Assembly (NCBI RefSeq): GCF_004323735.1
Contig: NZ_CP036456.1
Location: 1-64,000, forward strand
DNA: 64,000 nucleotides
Direction: 5' to 3'
Source: Streptomonospora litoralis
Lineage (GTDB): Bacteria > Actinomycetota > Actinomycetes > Streptosporangiales > Streptosporangiaceae
Below, in pieces: positions 24,428-32,257 of this stretch. A program made the position numbers and the translations under genes. Within the stretch, counting starts at the first letter, position 1; each line of letters starts with the position of its first letter. A model generated the notes under the pieces. That model saw only the letters and a list, made by a program, of their open reading frames with translations, had not been told where the DNA came from and ran no database searches.

Positions 24428-25096
24428 TCAGTCTTTCCAGTGCGGGATGTGGGCGACGTCTGGGCTCCACGGCTGCCGCAGCGCGGAGGCGTTGGCGCCG
24501 ACGAACCGGTAGGCGTGGCGAGAAGCGGCCGAACTGCGGCCCGGCACCAGGCTGGGGGAGTGGCGGTGATCCACCAACGACGGCCACGGATACCACACCG
24601 TGATGCCCTGGCGCTGGAGCCACTGGCCCATGCGGGAGTCGTAGTTCGCGGTCTCGGGATGCTCGTCGCCCCACGCCACCAGGTCGGGGATCAGCCCGGT
24701 CGGCATGACCACGCCCACGCCCCAGTAGATCGAGGGCATCGCCAGCCAGGACACGCGCCGGCTGCCGACATGGCGGCGCACCGCCGCCCGGAACCGCTTC
24801 ACCCGGCCGGTGTAGAGGCACAGCGGCGTCGGCGCGCCCGGCTCAGCGGGTACGTGCCGCAGCGCCCGCTCCACTCCGGCGACCAGATCCCGGCACACCA
24901 CCGCATCGTCCTGGACGACCAGGTGGTGCGTGGCGGTGGGGGAGTAGGCGAGCATGGCCCGCCGGCCCGTATCCCACCGGTCGCCCCACCGGTCCCAGAC
25001 CACGTTGGAGGGCCGGTCGAGGCGATCCACCAGCTCAGGGATGAACCGGCTGCGGTCGGGATGCGCCATGATCGCCACCGACACCCGCGGCTTCAC
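24428..25096 (-). CDS. Glycosyltransferase-like protein
   Basis: A 222-aa protein from GTG 25096, with GGAGG upstream and a 4-bp overlap with the FkbM gene. Features: VSVAIMAHPDR start typical of GT-A enzymes, HLVVQDDAVV as a DxD-like metal motif near residue 65, and a hydrophobic middle (WLAMPSIYWGVGVVMP). The family is a predicted small GT-A transferase; donor and acceptor are unknown. Confidence 0.6.
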   Translation of the reverse strand: MKPRVSVAIMAHPDRSRFIPELVDRLDRPSNVVWDRWGDRWDTGRRAMLAYSPTATHHLVVQDDAVVCRDLVAGVERALRHVPAEPGAPTPLCLYTGRVKRFRAAVRRHVGSRRVSWLAMPSIYWGVGVVMPTGLIPDLVAWGDEHPETANYDSRMGQWLQRQGITVWYPWPSLVDHRHSPSLVPGRSSAASRHAYRFVGANASALRQPWSPDVAHIPHWKD

Positions 25097-25800
25097 CGGG
25101 CGCCTCCTGCCGTGTAGTCCCACCGTCCCACCGGAGTCCGGGAGCCCTTGCCCGAGAAGCGCCGCGTCAAGGCGTAGCCCAGCGGGTGCAGGACGCTCGC
25201 GATCGCTTCGTGCTCGGGCCGGCCCCACTCTTCGGCGAAGACCACCGGACGGTGCCGGCGGATCGTGGCCCGTGCCCCCGCCAGCATCATCGCCTCCATC
25301 CCCTCGATGTCGGCCTTGATCACGTCCACGTCCGGCAGTTGGTAGCTGTCCAGGGTGCGCACGGGCAGGTTCGCACCAGAGCCGATCCACTGCCCGGCGG
25401 CCACGTCGGGCTCGGCGCTGGGTTCGGCCGAGGCGTCGGGGTCCAGGCGGCCCTTGCCGACATGGGTCGCGGTGCTGGTGTGGTCGCCCAGCGCCACCGT
25501 TTCGATCCGCACCCGTTTCTGGGCGCGGTTCATCCGGACGTGCTCGGCCAGCAGCTCATGGTGCAGCGGCTCGAACGCGACCACGTCCAACCCGCACACC
25601 TGGGAAAACCAGAGCGTGTGGTTGCCGATGTTGGCGCCGGCGTCCACCGCCACACCGGTGAAGCGCTGCTGATAGATGTGCTCCAGCAGCGGACGCTCGT
25701 AGGGCACACCGCGCCGCATGCAGCGCGAGATCTTGCCGCCGGTGTCGCGCATGCGCACCCGCGCCCCGTGCGCGGTGATCTGCAGTACTGGTCGGGTCAT
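25093..25800 (-). CDS. FkbM-family O-methyltransferase
   Basis: A 235-aa protein from ATG 25800. SAM motif VDAGANIGNHTLWFS (about residue 50), VVAFEPLHHEL, and DVIKADIEGMEAMML mark the FkbM family, which methylates hydroxyls of sugars and other small groups. It overlaps both neighbours by 4 bp. In this setting it probably methylates the glycan built by the adjacent glycosyltransferases. Confidence 0.85.
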   Translation of the reverse strand: MTRPVLQITAHGARVRMRDTGGKISRCMRRGVPYERPLLEHIYQQRFTGVAVDAGANIGNHTLWFSQVCGLDVVAFEPLHHELLAEHVRMNRAQKRVRIETVALGDHTSTATHVGKGRLDPDASAEPSAEPDVAAGQWIGSGANLPVRTLDSYQLPDVDVIKADIEGMEAMMLAGARATIRRHRPVVFAEEWGRPEHEAIASVLHPLGYALTRRFSGKGSRTPVGRWDYTAGGAR

Positions 25801-26348
25801 GATGCGTTGTGCCTCTGTTCCAGCGCGTCGGCGGCGGCGAGGCGGTCGCCGGAGAGCTCGGCGAGGTCCCACAACCGGGACAGGCCCGGCTCGGGGGCGG
25901 CGATGCCCATGTGCACCACACGCGTCTTGTCGGCGAGGAACGCCTCGATGTTGGCGGTGACCGTGCGGACGTAGGCCCGGGCGGCCGCCAGCCGCTCGGC
26001 GTCGGTGCGCGGCGACCGCGCGCGGATGATGCCGGACGCATACGCCGGGGCGATGCCGGCGCGCACCCCGTAGCGCCGGGCGTAGGAGGCGGCCACCTGC
26101 TCGGGGTCCCGGGTCAGGTGGACATAGGTGGGCTCGTCGCCGAAGCGTTTACCGAGTTCGCCCAGGAACCAGGAGAGCCGGTTGTCGACCTCCACATGGC
26201 CCTCGGGGTAGTCCAGCCGGCCGGGGCCGATCAGGTGGGCGCGGGACTCGTGCCCCACCGTGTGGCTGAGGACGTGCGCCTGCAAGGCGCGAGCGAGCGT
26301 CACCGACCCGCACCGGCCGGTGCACAACACGAACACGCGCCTCACCAT
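25797..26348 (-). CDS. PAPS-dependent sulfotransferase-like protein
   Basis: A 183-aa protein from ATG 26348. The N-terminal loop VLCTGRCGSVTLARAL is the 5'-phosphosulfate-binding P-loop variant of sulfotransferases, and HLTRDPEQVAASYARR carries the 3'-phosphate-binding Arg and Ser. It is shorter than typical bacterial sulfotransferases (about 250-300 aa), so it may be a minimal form. With the neighbouring GT and FkbM genes it suggests a sulfated, methylated glycan. Confidence 0.7.
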   Translation of the reverse strand: MVRRVFVLCTGRCGSVTLARALQAHVLSHTVGHESRAHLIGPGRLDYPEGHVEVDNRLSWFLGELGKRFGDEPTYVHLTRDPEQVAASYARRYGVRAGIAPAYASGIIRARSPRTDAERLAAARAYVRTVTANIEAFLADKTRVVHMGIAAPEPGLSRLWDLAELSGDRLAAADALEQRHNAS

Positions 26349-26956
26349 GTCGCCTCCCCGCGACGGCGCCGCCCGTTGTTCCAGTAGTGCTCCACCCACC
26401 CCTGGTCGCCGAACATGTCCTCGGAATCGAGCACGATCACGTCGTCCCGGAACCGCCTCTGGTAGGTGCGGGTCAGGTGCCACGGCCCGATGGATTGAGC
26501 GAGAGGGCGGTGCCCGTAGGCGGCGAGCGCGTCCGGCAACTGGTCGACGAGGTCGCCGATGAAGGAATGGTTCGGGGCGGCGGCCATGACGCAGTTCGTG
26601 ATCGGGTGCTCGCCGCGGATGTGCTGCGGGCTGTAGGCCACCACGCAGCTGCGCTCCTGCAGGAGCGGGTCCAGGCTGCGGCGCGGCACCGTGTCGGTGT
26701 CGGCGTAGACCCCGCCCAGCTCCCGCAGGATCTCAAGGCGCACCAGGTCGGCGCGGAAGCGTTTCCAATCGGCCGGGTAGTAGGCGGCGGCCTGGTCGAA
26801 GGTGTCCTGGTTGGCCAGCGGCGGCAGCGCGCTGGTGGCCTGCCAGTTGACCACGGTCCAGTCGGGGTGCAGCCGGGCCCACTCCCGGCCGTTGGCGGCG
26901 ACCTGGTCAGGCATGGGGTCGTCCAGCCAGATGCGGTGGATAAGCCGGGGGATCAT
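26342..26956 (-). CDS. DXD glycosyltransferase (capsular-polysaccharide/Och1-like)
   Basis: A 204-aa protein; ATG 26956 overlaps the previous stop. IPRLIHRIWLDDPMP at the N-terminus and RADLVRLEILRELGGVYADTDT in the middle are the hallmark of the sugar-transferase family with a DXD metal-binding motif. It would add a hexose-type sugar from a nucleotide donor. Overlaps the sulfotransferase gene by 7 bp. Confidence 0.8.
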   Translation of the reverse strand: MIPRLIHRIWLDDPMPDQVAANGREWARLHPDWTVVNWQATSALPPLANQDTFDQAAAYYPADWKRFRADLVRLEILRELGGVYADTDTVPRRSLDPLLQERSCVVAYSPQHIRGEHPITNCVMAAAPNHSFIGDLVDQLPDALAAYGHRPLAQSIGPWHLTRTYQRRFRDDVIVLDSEDMFGDQGWVEHYWNNGRRRRGEATW

Positions 26957-27798
26957 GACCACGCGTCCTCCGGTTCGTCCTCGCGGCCGCTGCCGGCCTG
27001 CCCCTGCCCGGTGTCGCCGTCGGCCGGCTCCGGCTGCTGCGGGCCCTCATCGGCGGGCGCCGCCTCCTCCTCACCACCGGGATCGTCCTCGACGGCCGGC
27101 GTTGCGGGCCGCAGCAGGGCGGGGTCGCGGTGGGCCACCACCAGGCCGCGGCGGCCGGGCCGCCGCGTCCACGGGATCAGCACCGGCTCGTCGTAGGACC
27201 ACCCGTCGGGGCCGGTGTAGCGCCACCCGGCGGTGTAGCCGGTGCCCAGCACACGCGCTGTCGCGGCCACCACGCCGGGTTCGGCGGCGCCGTGCACGAC
27301 CACTGCGGCGTCGTCGGCCAGGTGCTCCACCCATGCCTGCAGGTCGGCCGCGACGGCCGCGCCGGTGTGTTCGGCGTCGTGCACCAGCAGCCCGACCGCG
27401 GGACCGCGCCACTTGGCTCCTGTCGTGCGGGCATAGCCCCTCTTGACGGTCAGCACCTCCGGGCCGGCGTCGATGCGGTCCATGTGGGATTTGAACGCCT
27501 GGTAGGTGGCGGGATGGCTGTAGGTGCCGGAGTAGGGGCTGTAGTGGTCGCGGCGCATCCCCCACGGGTCGACGGCGGTGACGTGGGCCCCGTGGCCCTC
27601 CTGCGCCCCGAGGAGCAGCCACCCGGTGGCCCGCCCCCGGTAGACGCCCAGCTCCACGATCGCCTGGCCGGAGGGCACGGAGGCGGCCAGGGCCCGCAGC
27701 CGGCGGCACGCCGACAGCTCCGTCTGCCCGGTGTGGCGCTTGCTGCGCGCCCACTCGGTCACCACCCCGGCGTCGATCACGCTCGTCCTCGTCGTCAT
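26953..27798 (-). CDS. Class I SAM-dependent methyltransferase
   Basis: A 281-aa protein from ATG 27798. IVELGVYRGRATGWLLLGA is SAM motif I and HVTAVDPWG is motif II; GLLVHDAEHTG matches the Methyltransf_24 family. A Glu/Asp/Gln-rich tail of about 45 residues follows. First enzyme of the decoration cassette; the target may be a sugar or protein. Confidence 0.75.
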   Translation of the reverse strand: MTTRTSVIDAGVVTEWARSKRHTGQTELSACRRLRALAASVPSGQAIVELGVYRGRATGWLLLGAQEGHGAHVTAVDPWGMRRDHYSPYSGTYSHPATYQAFKSHMDRIDAGPEVLTVKRGYARTTGAKWRGPAVGLLVHDAEHTGAAVAADLQAWVEHLADDAAVVVHGAAEPGVVAATARVLGTGYTAGWRYTGPDGWSYDEPVLIPWTRRPGRRGLVVAHRDPALLRPATPAVEDDPGGEEEAAPADEGPQQPEPADGDTGQGQAGSGREDEPEDAWS

Positions 27799-27801
27799 GG
27801 G

Positions 27802-28125
27802 TTATGCCTCCTCGCTGGTGTCGCCGTCGGTGATGCGATGCCAAGTGCCCCCGGCGGCGTAGGCGCCGCCGTCGCAGCGGCCCTTCGCGTGGCCGGGGAA
27901 GACGCCCTCCGCGTCGGCGACGGGCAGGCTGTAGTGCACCGTCTCGTGGAAGAACAAACCGGTCGGGTTGAGGACGCAGAGGTCCACCGTGGTCGCCAGG
28001 CCGTCGTAGTGGCCGGCCGCGGTCACCACCGCCGCCCGGCATACGGGCGGGAACCGGCCGTCGGCGGAACCGCGGGCGACATAGTGCACGGTCGCGCCCA
28101 CGCGCGGCTGCTGGTGCAGGGCCAT
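27802..28125 (-). CDS. Phage protein linked to tail region
   Basis: A 107-aa protein from ATG 28125, which is 7 nt from a GGAGG; GTG 28131 lies too close to that site. A beta-rich start (PRVGATVHYVARGS) is followed by a Gly/His-rich end with GGTWHRITDG. Proteins of this form occur downstream of tail fibres in actinophages. Function unknown. Confidence 0.6.
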   Translation of the reverse strand: MALHQQPRVGATVHYVARGSADGRFPPVCRAAVVTAAGHYDGLATTVDLCVLNPTGLFFHETVHYSLPVADAEGVFPGHAKGRCDGGAYAAGGTWHRITDGDTSEEA

Positions 28126-28127
28126 AG

Positions 28128-28385
28128 TCACGCCTCCTCGGGGGCCGGCCAGGTGGTGCCGGGCACGCTGCCGGTGTAGGTGCGCTCAGCGCGGACCTGA
28201 GCCTGCGGGTAGGTCGCGGCGAGCTCGGCGAGCACGTGGTCGGCGGCCGCCTGCGCGGCGGCGTCGGCGATCTCGCCGCGCCCCCCGGATCCGATCGCGA
28301 ATTCGAAGGTCAGGTCGAGATAGGGCTCGTCGTCGACCGTGCTGATGGAGTACACGACACTGGTCGCGCCGTCGGGAACAGCCAC
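28128..28385 (-). CDS. Hypothetical phage protein
   Basis: An 85-aa protein from GTG 28385 behind GAGGAG. A small alpha/beta protein with a long Ala-rich helix (EIADAAAQAAADHVLAEL). Coupled to the next gene. Probably a minor structural or assembly factor because of position. Confidence 0.55.
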   Translation of the reverse strand: MAVPDGATSVVYSISTVDDEPYLDLTFEFAIGSGGRGEIADAAAQAAADHVLAELAATYPQAQVRAERTYTGSVPGTTWPAPEEA

Positions 28386-28401
28386 AACTCCTCCTCAAGG
28401 G

Positions 28402-28944
28402 TTATTGGACACGGGTGTAGAAGCAGCGGGTGCGGGTGGCGCCCCGCAGGACGGTGGCCTCGGCGTGGGCGGCCCACTGGGCCCACTGGAGCACCGCGGA
28501 CCCCGAGGAGCCGCCGACCTGGATGGACCCGTACTCGTGCGCGGACAGGAAGTCGTTCACACCGGACCCTTCGGCGCGGATCTCGGTGCTGGTGGCGGGG
28601 GACCGCATGGTGACCGTGCCGCCGTAGGTCAGGCTGATGCCGGAGTTCGTCTGCACATCCAGGCACGCGATTTGGCGCGGCGCCGTCGTCCCCGTCGGCA
28701 CCAGCCAGTTCCACCGGATGCCGCCGCCCTCGGTGTCGTTGTTGGTGTTGCGCGCCGAGTAGGTGAGCACCAGGTGGTACCAGTACGTCGCCCCGGACTC
28801 CAGCGGGATGACGATCTCGGAGGCCACCAGGTTCGTGGACTCGGCCACCTCCTGGTTCTCCGACGCGACGACCATCTTCATCCGGGAGGCGTTGAGGCGG
28901 TCAGCGGTCAGTGTCATGCCGGCGAACCACTGTGGGTAGGGCAC
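28402..28944 (-). CDS. Minor tail / fibre-like protein
   Basis: A 180-aa protein from GTG 28944 behind GGAGATCC. It begins PYPQWFAGMTLTADRLN, a start shared by many actinophage minor tail proteins, followed by a beta-rich domain of alternating hydrophobic strands. It lies directly downstream of the tail protein genes and probably forms or caps the receptor-binding tip. Confidence 0.65.
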   Translation of the reverse strand: MPYPQWFAGMTLTADRLNASRMKMVVASENQEVAESTNLVASEIVIPLESGATYWYHLVLTYSARNTNNDTEGGGIRWNWLVPTGTTAPRQIACLDVQTNSGISLTYGGTVTMRSPATSTEIRAEGSGVNDFLSAHEYGSIQVGGSSGSAVLQWAQWAAHAEATVLRGATRTRCFYTRVQ

Positions 28945-28954
28945 GGGGATCTCC

Positions 28955-31900
28955 TTAGAGTCCGATGACGGGGCTGCGGTCGAGGCTCAGGCCGGTGCCC
29001 GCCGGGTGGTCTTTGCTGACGGTGTTGATGGAGCGCTGCACCGTCATCGACTGGGGGGTGACGACCTCCGCCAGCTGGAACCGGAACGAGGGGTTGGTGC
29101 CGGTGAACGCCGGGTCGCACACGGCCGAGAACCCGAGCTGGCCGGCGTCGATACGGCCCGCCGAGGAGGGGATGGTGCGGTCGATCATCCAGTGGTGCGG
29201 CTCCATGTGGCCTAGATCGAGGCCGGCGCCGAGGTCGGTCTCACCGGACGGGTAGCGCTGGTGCCACACGCGGGCGAGGACGCGGTGCCCGATGATGCGG
29301 GTCCGCACCCAGATCCGGGAGTCCACGCCGGCGTTGGCGTCGTAGGCCAGGGGCGGGGCGGTGACGTGGCCCGAGTCGATCTGTGTTTCGCCGCGCGCCA
29401 CGCTGAGGTTGACGGCGCCCAGGTGGGAGAAGTGCACGCGCAACTGGTAGAAGTCGTCGGCGCCGGTGTGGCGCAGCACCAGCCCGCCGATTTGCGGCCC
29501 CCCGGGGCTGATCTGGTTGACGCGGATGCTCCACAGCACCTCGCAGTCGCCGACCGCCACCCCGGGGTCGAGCAGCTGGGTGCGCAGCGTCGTCAGCCCG
29601 GCGTTGAGCTGGATGTAGCCGTAGTGGTCGACGGCGTCGACACCGAGGTTGGTGTCCGGCACCGCCGTTTCGGCCCAGGGCGTACCGGACTCGCTGGTGC
29701 CCCAGGTGTTGGCGCCGCGGCTGTTCCGGAAAAGGTCCCACGCCGCGGGTTGGGCGTGGGTGACCCGCATGACCTCCCCGCCCGCGCGCACGTCGAAGGG
29801 GAACTCGGTGGCGTGGGTGGCGGTGGCGCCGTCGGCGTTGATCCACCGCGACCCGCCGTACTCGTCCTGCACCGTGGCGACCCACACCTGGGTGTCTTCG
29901 GCGCCGATGGCCTCCACCAGGGCGGAGCCTGAGGTGTCGGCCCGGTTGGGCCGGTTCGGGCCCGCCTCGGTGCCGTCGGAGAGCACGGCCTCGTCGAGCC
30001 AGAGCAGGTCGGTATCGGCCGGGGTGGGGCGCTGGTTGATGTTGACGCGCAGCCGCCACGCGCCTTCGGGGGCGACGCTGGACCCCTGCAGGTAGGTCCA
30101 CTCCTCCACCGGAGTCGGGGTGGCGAGCAGGATGAACGGGAACCCGAGGTAGGTGCCGTCGACGTCGAACCACTCGATGCTCATGTCCACGTCGTGGCCG
30201 GTGGTCGAATACGCCCAGACGCCGAAGTGGTACTCGGTGCCGGCGTGCACCCGCGGGGAGTTCTCCCACCGGGTGCGGACACGCGCCACCTCCGAGGTGC
30301 CGTCGGGCACCTGCACCAGCGACCCCGACCCGCGGTAGGCCCGCACCCGCGAGTGGTAGATCGTGGACCCGGTGGACTCCCACCCGTAGGCGTAGACCTC
30401 GAAGGAGTGCTCGGAGTTGAGCACCAGCTCCCCGGAGGTTTCAGCGACCTCGCTGATCGCCGCGGGGGAGGCGTTGTACTCCAGGTGCCACTCGTGGGTG
30501 GTGATGGTCTCGTCGTAACCCTCCACGGCCGCGGTGATCGCCTCGGGCGGCAACCACGGCGGCGGGTTGGTGATGTGGATCTGGTCGCCGGCGTCCACCC
30601 CCGCCAACGCGTCGCGCAGGTCGACCATGCGGCGGTTGGTGAGGTTGGAGTGCAGCTGCGGATACCGCGCCTGGTCCACGGTGCCCTTGTGGACCCGCCA
30701 CCCCGCCTGGTCGGCCAGCTGGTCGTCGGAGTAGACGTTGACGGTGACCGAGTCGGAGTAGCGCCCCACCCCGGCGGGGGGTTCGGCTGTGCCCAGCGGC
30801 CCGGTGGTCTGCTCCACCCGGTGTTCGCCGCCGTCGCTGCGTTCGGCGGTGACGTCGTTGGACAGCTGCTGGTCGTCATCGACCGGCGACAGCGGCTCGA
30901 ACGTCTGCCCCGCGGCGTAGTCCAGGGCGACGACGTGGGGTGCGACGTGGGCGTAGCCGGTGTAGGTGCGCCACACGGTGTCGCCGATGTAGCCGGTGGC
31001 GTGCAGCGCGATGGTGTGGCCCGAGTCCACGATGCGCAGGGTGCCGTACCGGTCGCGGCCGGTGGACTGGCCCTGGTCGTACTGGCCCTCCGGCAGCGCG
31101 GCGTGGGCCGCGTCCAACGACCCCAGCATGAACAGCGGAAATCCGCCCCACGGGTTGTTCGGACCGCTGGAGATGGACAGGGCGTGCTTGTCGGCCTGCA
31201 GCATCACCATCCGCTCCAGCCACCCGGTGTCGCCCAGCAGCTCCACCAGCTCCTGGCGGTCACGCCGGAACATGCGGAAGGAGTCGCGGGAGTAGTCGGC
31301 GCCGGAGTAGGCGATGCCGGCGTCGCGGGTGTGGCCCTGGTCGGACAGCCACAGCGACGGCATCACCAGCACCAGCGCCTTGGCGGAGGAGTTCCGCAGC
31401 ACCTGCTCCATCCAGATCTTCTGCGGCACCCCCAGCATCGTTTTCGGCGAGCCGGGGTCGGTGTCGAGCACGCTGTTGGGGTCGCGGGCCCACCGCACAT
31501 CGCACGCGAGGAACTGGACTCGGCCGATCTGCCACGCCTGGGCGATCGGCGCGTTCGTCGCTGACGCCCCGCCCACGGCCAGGGGGTAGTGCGGCACGAT
31601 CTCGCGGTATACCTCGGCCGCGGCCTGCCGCCCGAGGTGTGTGGAATCGGAGTTGTTGGGGCCGTAGTCGTGGTCGTCCCACACATAGGCCATGCCCACG
31701 TCGCGGAAGAAGCGGCCTTGGCGCGCCTGCGCGCCGAGGGTGCCGTTGTAGGTCAGCAGGTCGGCGAACGCGTCCCGGTACAGGGCGTGGTCGTTGACGG
31801 CGATGTTGCGGTAGTGGGCGTCGCCCAGGTGCACGAACTGCACCCACTCCTCGGCCAGCGCCCGGTCCCGCATGGTGTCGAACACCGGGTGGTTGGAGAC

Positions 31901-32257
31901 GCCGTCGACGATGTGGGAGTCGTCGCCGTTGCCGGTCAGGCCGGCGTCTCCGGCCGCCCCCACGACGAACGACGCCGGTTCCCCCACCAGGGGGTGGGTG
32001 CGGAACGTCCCCGAGAACGCGGTGTCGAGGACACTGTCGTCCTCCACGGCGTAGTAGTAACGCGTATCGGTCGCCAACCCGGTGGCCTCGATCGAGACCA
32101 CCCCCTCGGCGGTGGGCGCCACCGGCCCGAAGAACAGCGGGCTGGCCAAGCCCGGATCGGTCGAGACGGCCAGCCGCGTGCTGGACCCGGTGACCTTGCC
32201 CCGCACCCAGATACTCGTGTCGGTGCCGGCCCCGGCCCACACCCACTCCACACTCAC
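28955..32257 (-). CDS. PhoD-like phosphatase/phosphodiesterase fused to tail protein
   Basis: An 1100-aa protein. Residues 1-90: Fn3-like PhoD N-domain. Residues about 95-440: PhoD metallophosphatase with Asp104 (GDAGLTGN), HLGDAHY (143-149), VWDDHDYGPNN (192-202), DVRW and QADKH (354-358). From Leu445 (LDYAAGQTFEPL) the sequence changes to a tail-hub segment (WRVHKGTVDQARYPQLHSNL, VDAGDQIHIT, WLPPEAITAAVEGYDETI), then a carbohydrate-binding-like module and a concanavalin/LamG-like end. GTG start overlaps the previous stop. PhoD enzymes hydrolyse wall teichoic acid; here it is probably a virion depolymerase. Confidence 0.8.
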   Translation of the reverse strand: MSVEWVWAGAGTDTSIWVRGKVTGSSTRLAVSTDPGLASPLFFGPVAPTAEGVVSIEATGLATDTRYYYAVEDDSVLDTAFSGTFRTHPLVGEPASFVVGAAGDAGLTGNGDDSHIVDGVSNHPVFDTMRDRALAEEWVQFVHLGDAHYRNIAVNDHALYRDAFADLLTYNGTLGAQARQGRFFRDVGMAYVWDDHDYGPNNSDSTHLGRQAAAEVYREIVPHYPLAVGGASATNAPIAQAWQIGRVQFLACDVRWARDPNSVLDTDPGSPKTMLGVPQKIWMEQVLRNSSAKALVLVMPSLWLSDQGHTRDAGIAYSGADYSRDSFRMFRRDRQELVELLGDTGWLERMVMLQADKHALSISSGPNNPWGGFPLFMLGSLDAAHAALPEGQYDQGQSTGRDRYGTLRIVDSGHTIALHATGYIGDTVWRTYTGYAHVAPHVVALDYAAGQTFEPLSPVDDDQQLSNDVTAERSDGGEHRVEQTTGPLGTAEPPAGVGRYSDSVTVNVYSDDQLADQAGWRVHKGTVDQARYPQLHSNLTNRRMVDLRDALAGVDAGDQIHITNPPPWLPPEAITAAVEGYDETITTHEWHLEYNASPAAISEVAETSGELVLNSEHSFEVYAYGWESTGSTIYHSRVRAYRGSGSLVQVPDGTSEVARVRTRWENSPRVHAGTEYHFGVWAYSTTGHDVDMSIEWFDVDGTYLGFPFILLATPTPVEEWTYLQGSSVAPEGAWRLRVNINQRPTPADTDLLWLDEAVLSDGTEAGPNRPNRADTSGSALVEAIGAEDTQVWVATVQDEYGGSRWINADGATATHATEFPFDVRAGGEVMRVTHAQPAAWDLFRNSRGANTWGTSESGTPWAETAVPDTNLGVDAVDHYGYIQLNAGLTTLRTQLLDPGVAVGDCEVLWSIRVNQISPGGPQIGGLVLRHTGADDFYQLRVHFSHLGAVNLSVARGETQIDSGHVTAPPLAYDANAGVDSRIWVRTRIIGHRVLARVWHQRYPSGETDLGAGLDLGHMEPHHWMIDRTIPSSAGRIDAGQLGFSAVCDPAFTGTNPSFRFQLAEVVTPQSMTVQRSINTVSKDHPAGTGLSLDRSPVIGL

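Noticed and set aside
28955-32257. Intein in the tail protein
   Set aside because: The inserted segment is a PhoD enzyme with no N-terminal Cys/Ser block or terminal His-Asn, and the reading frame is split into two genes with their own start.
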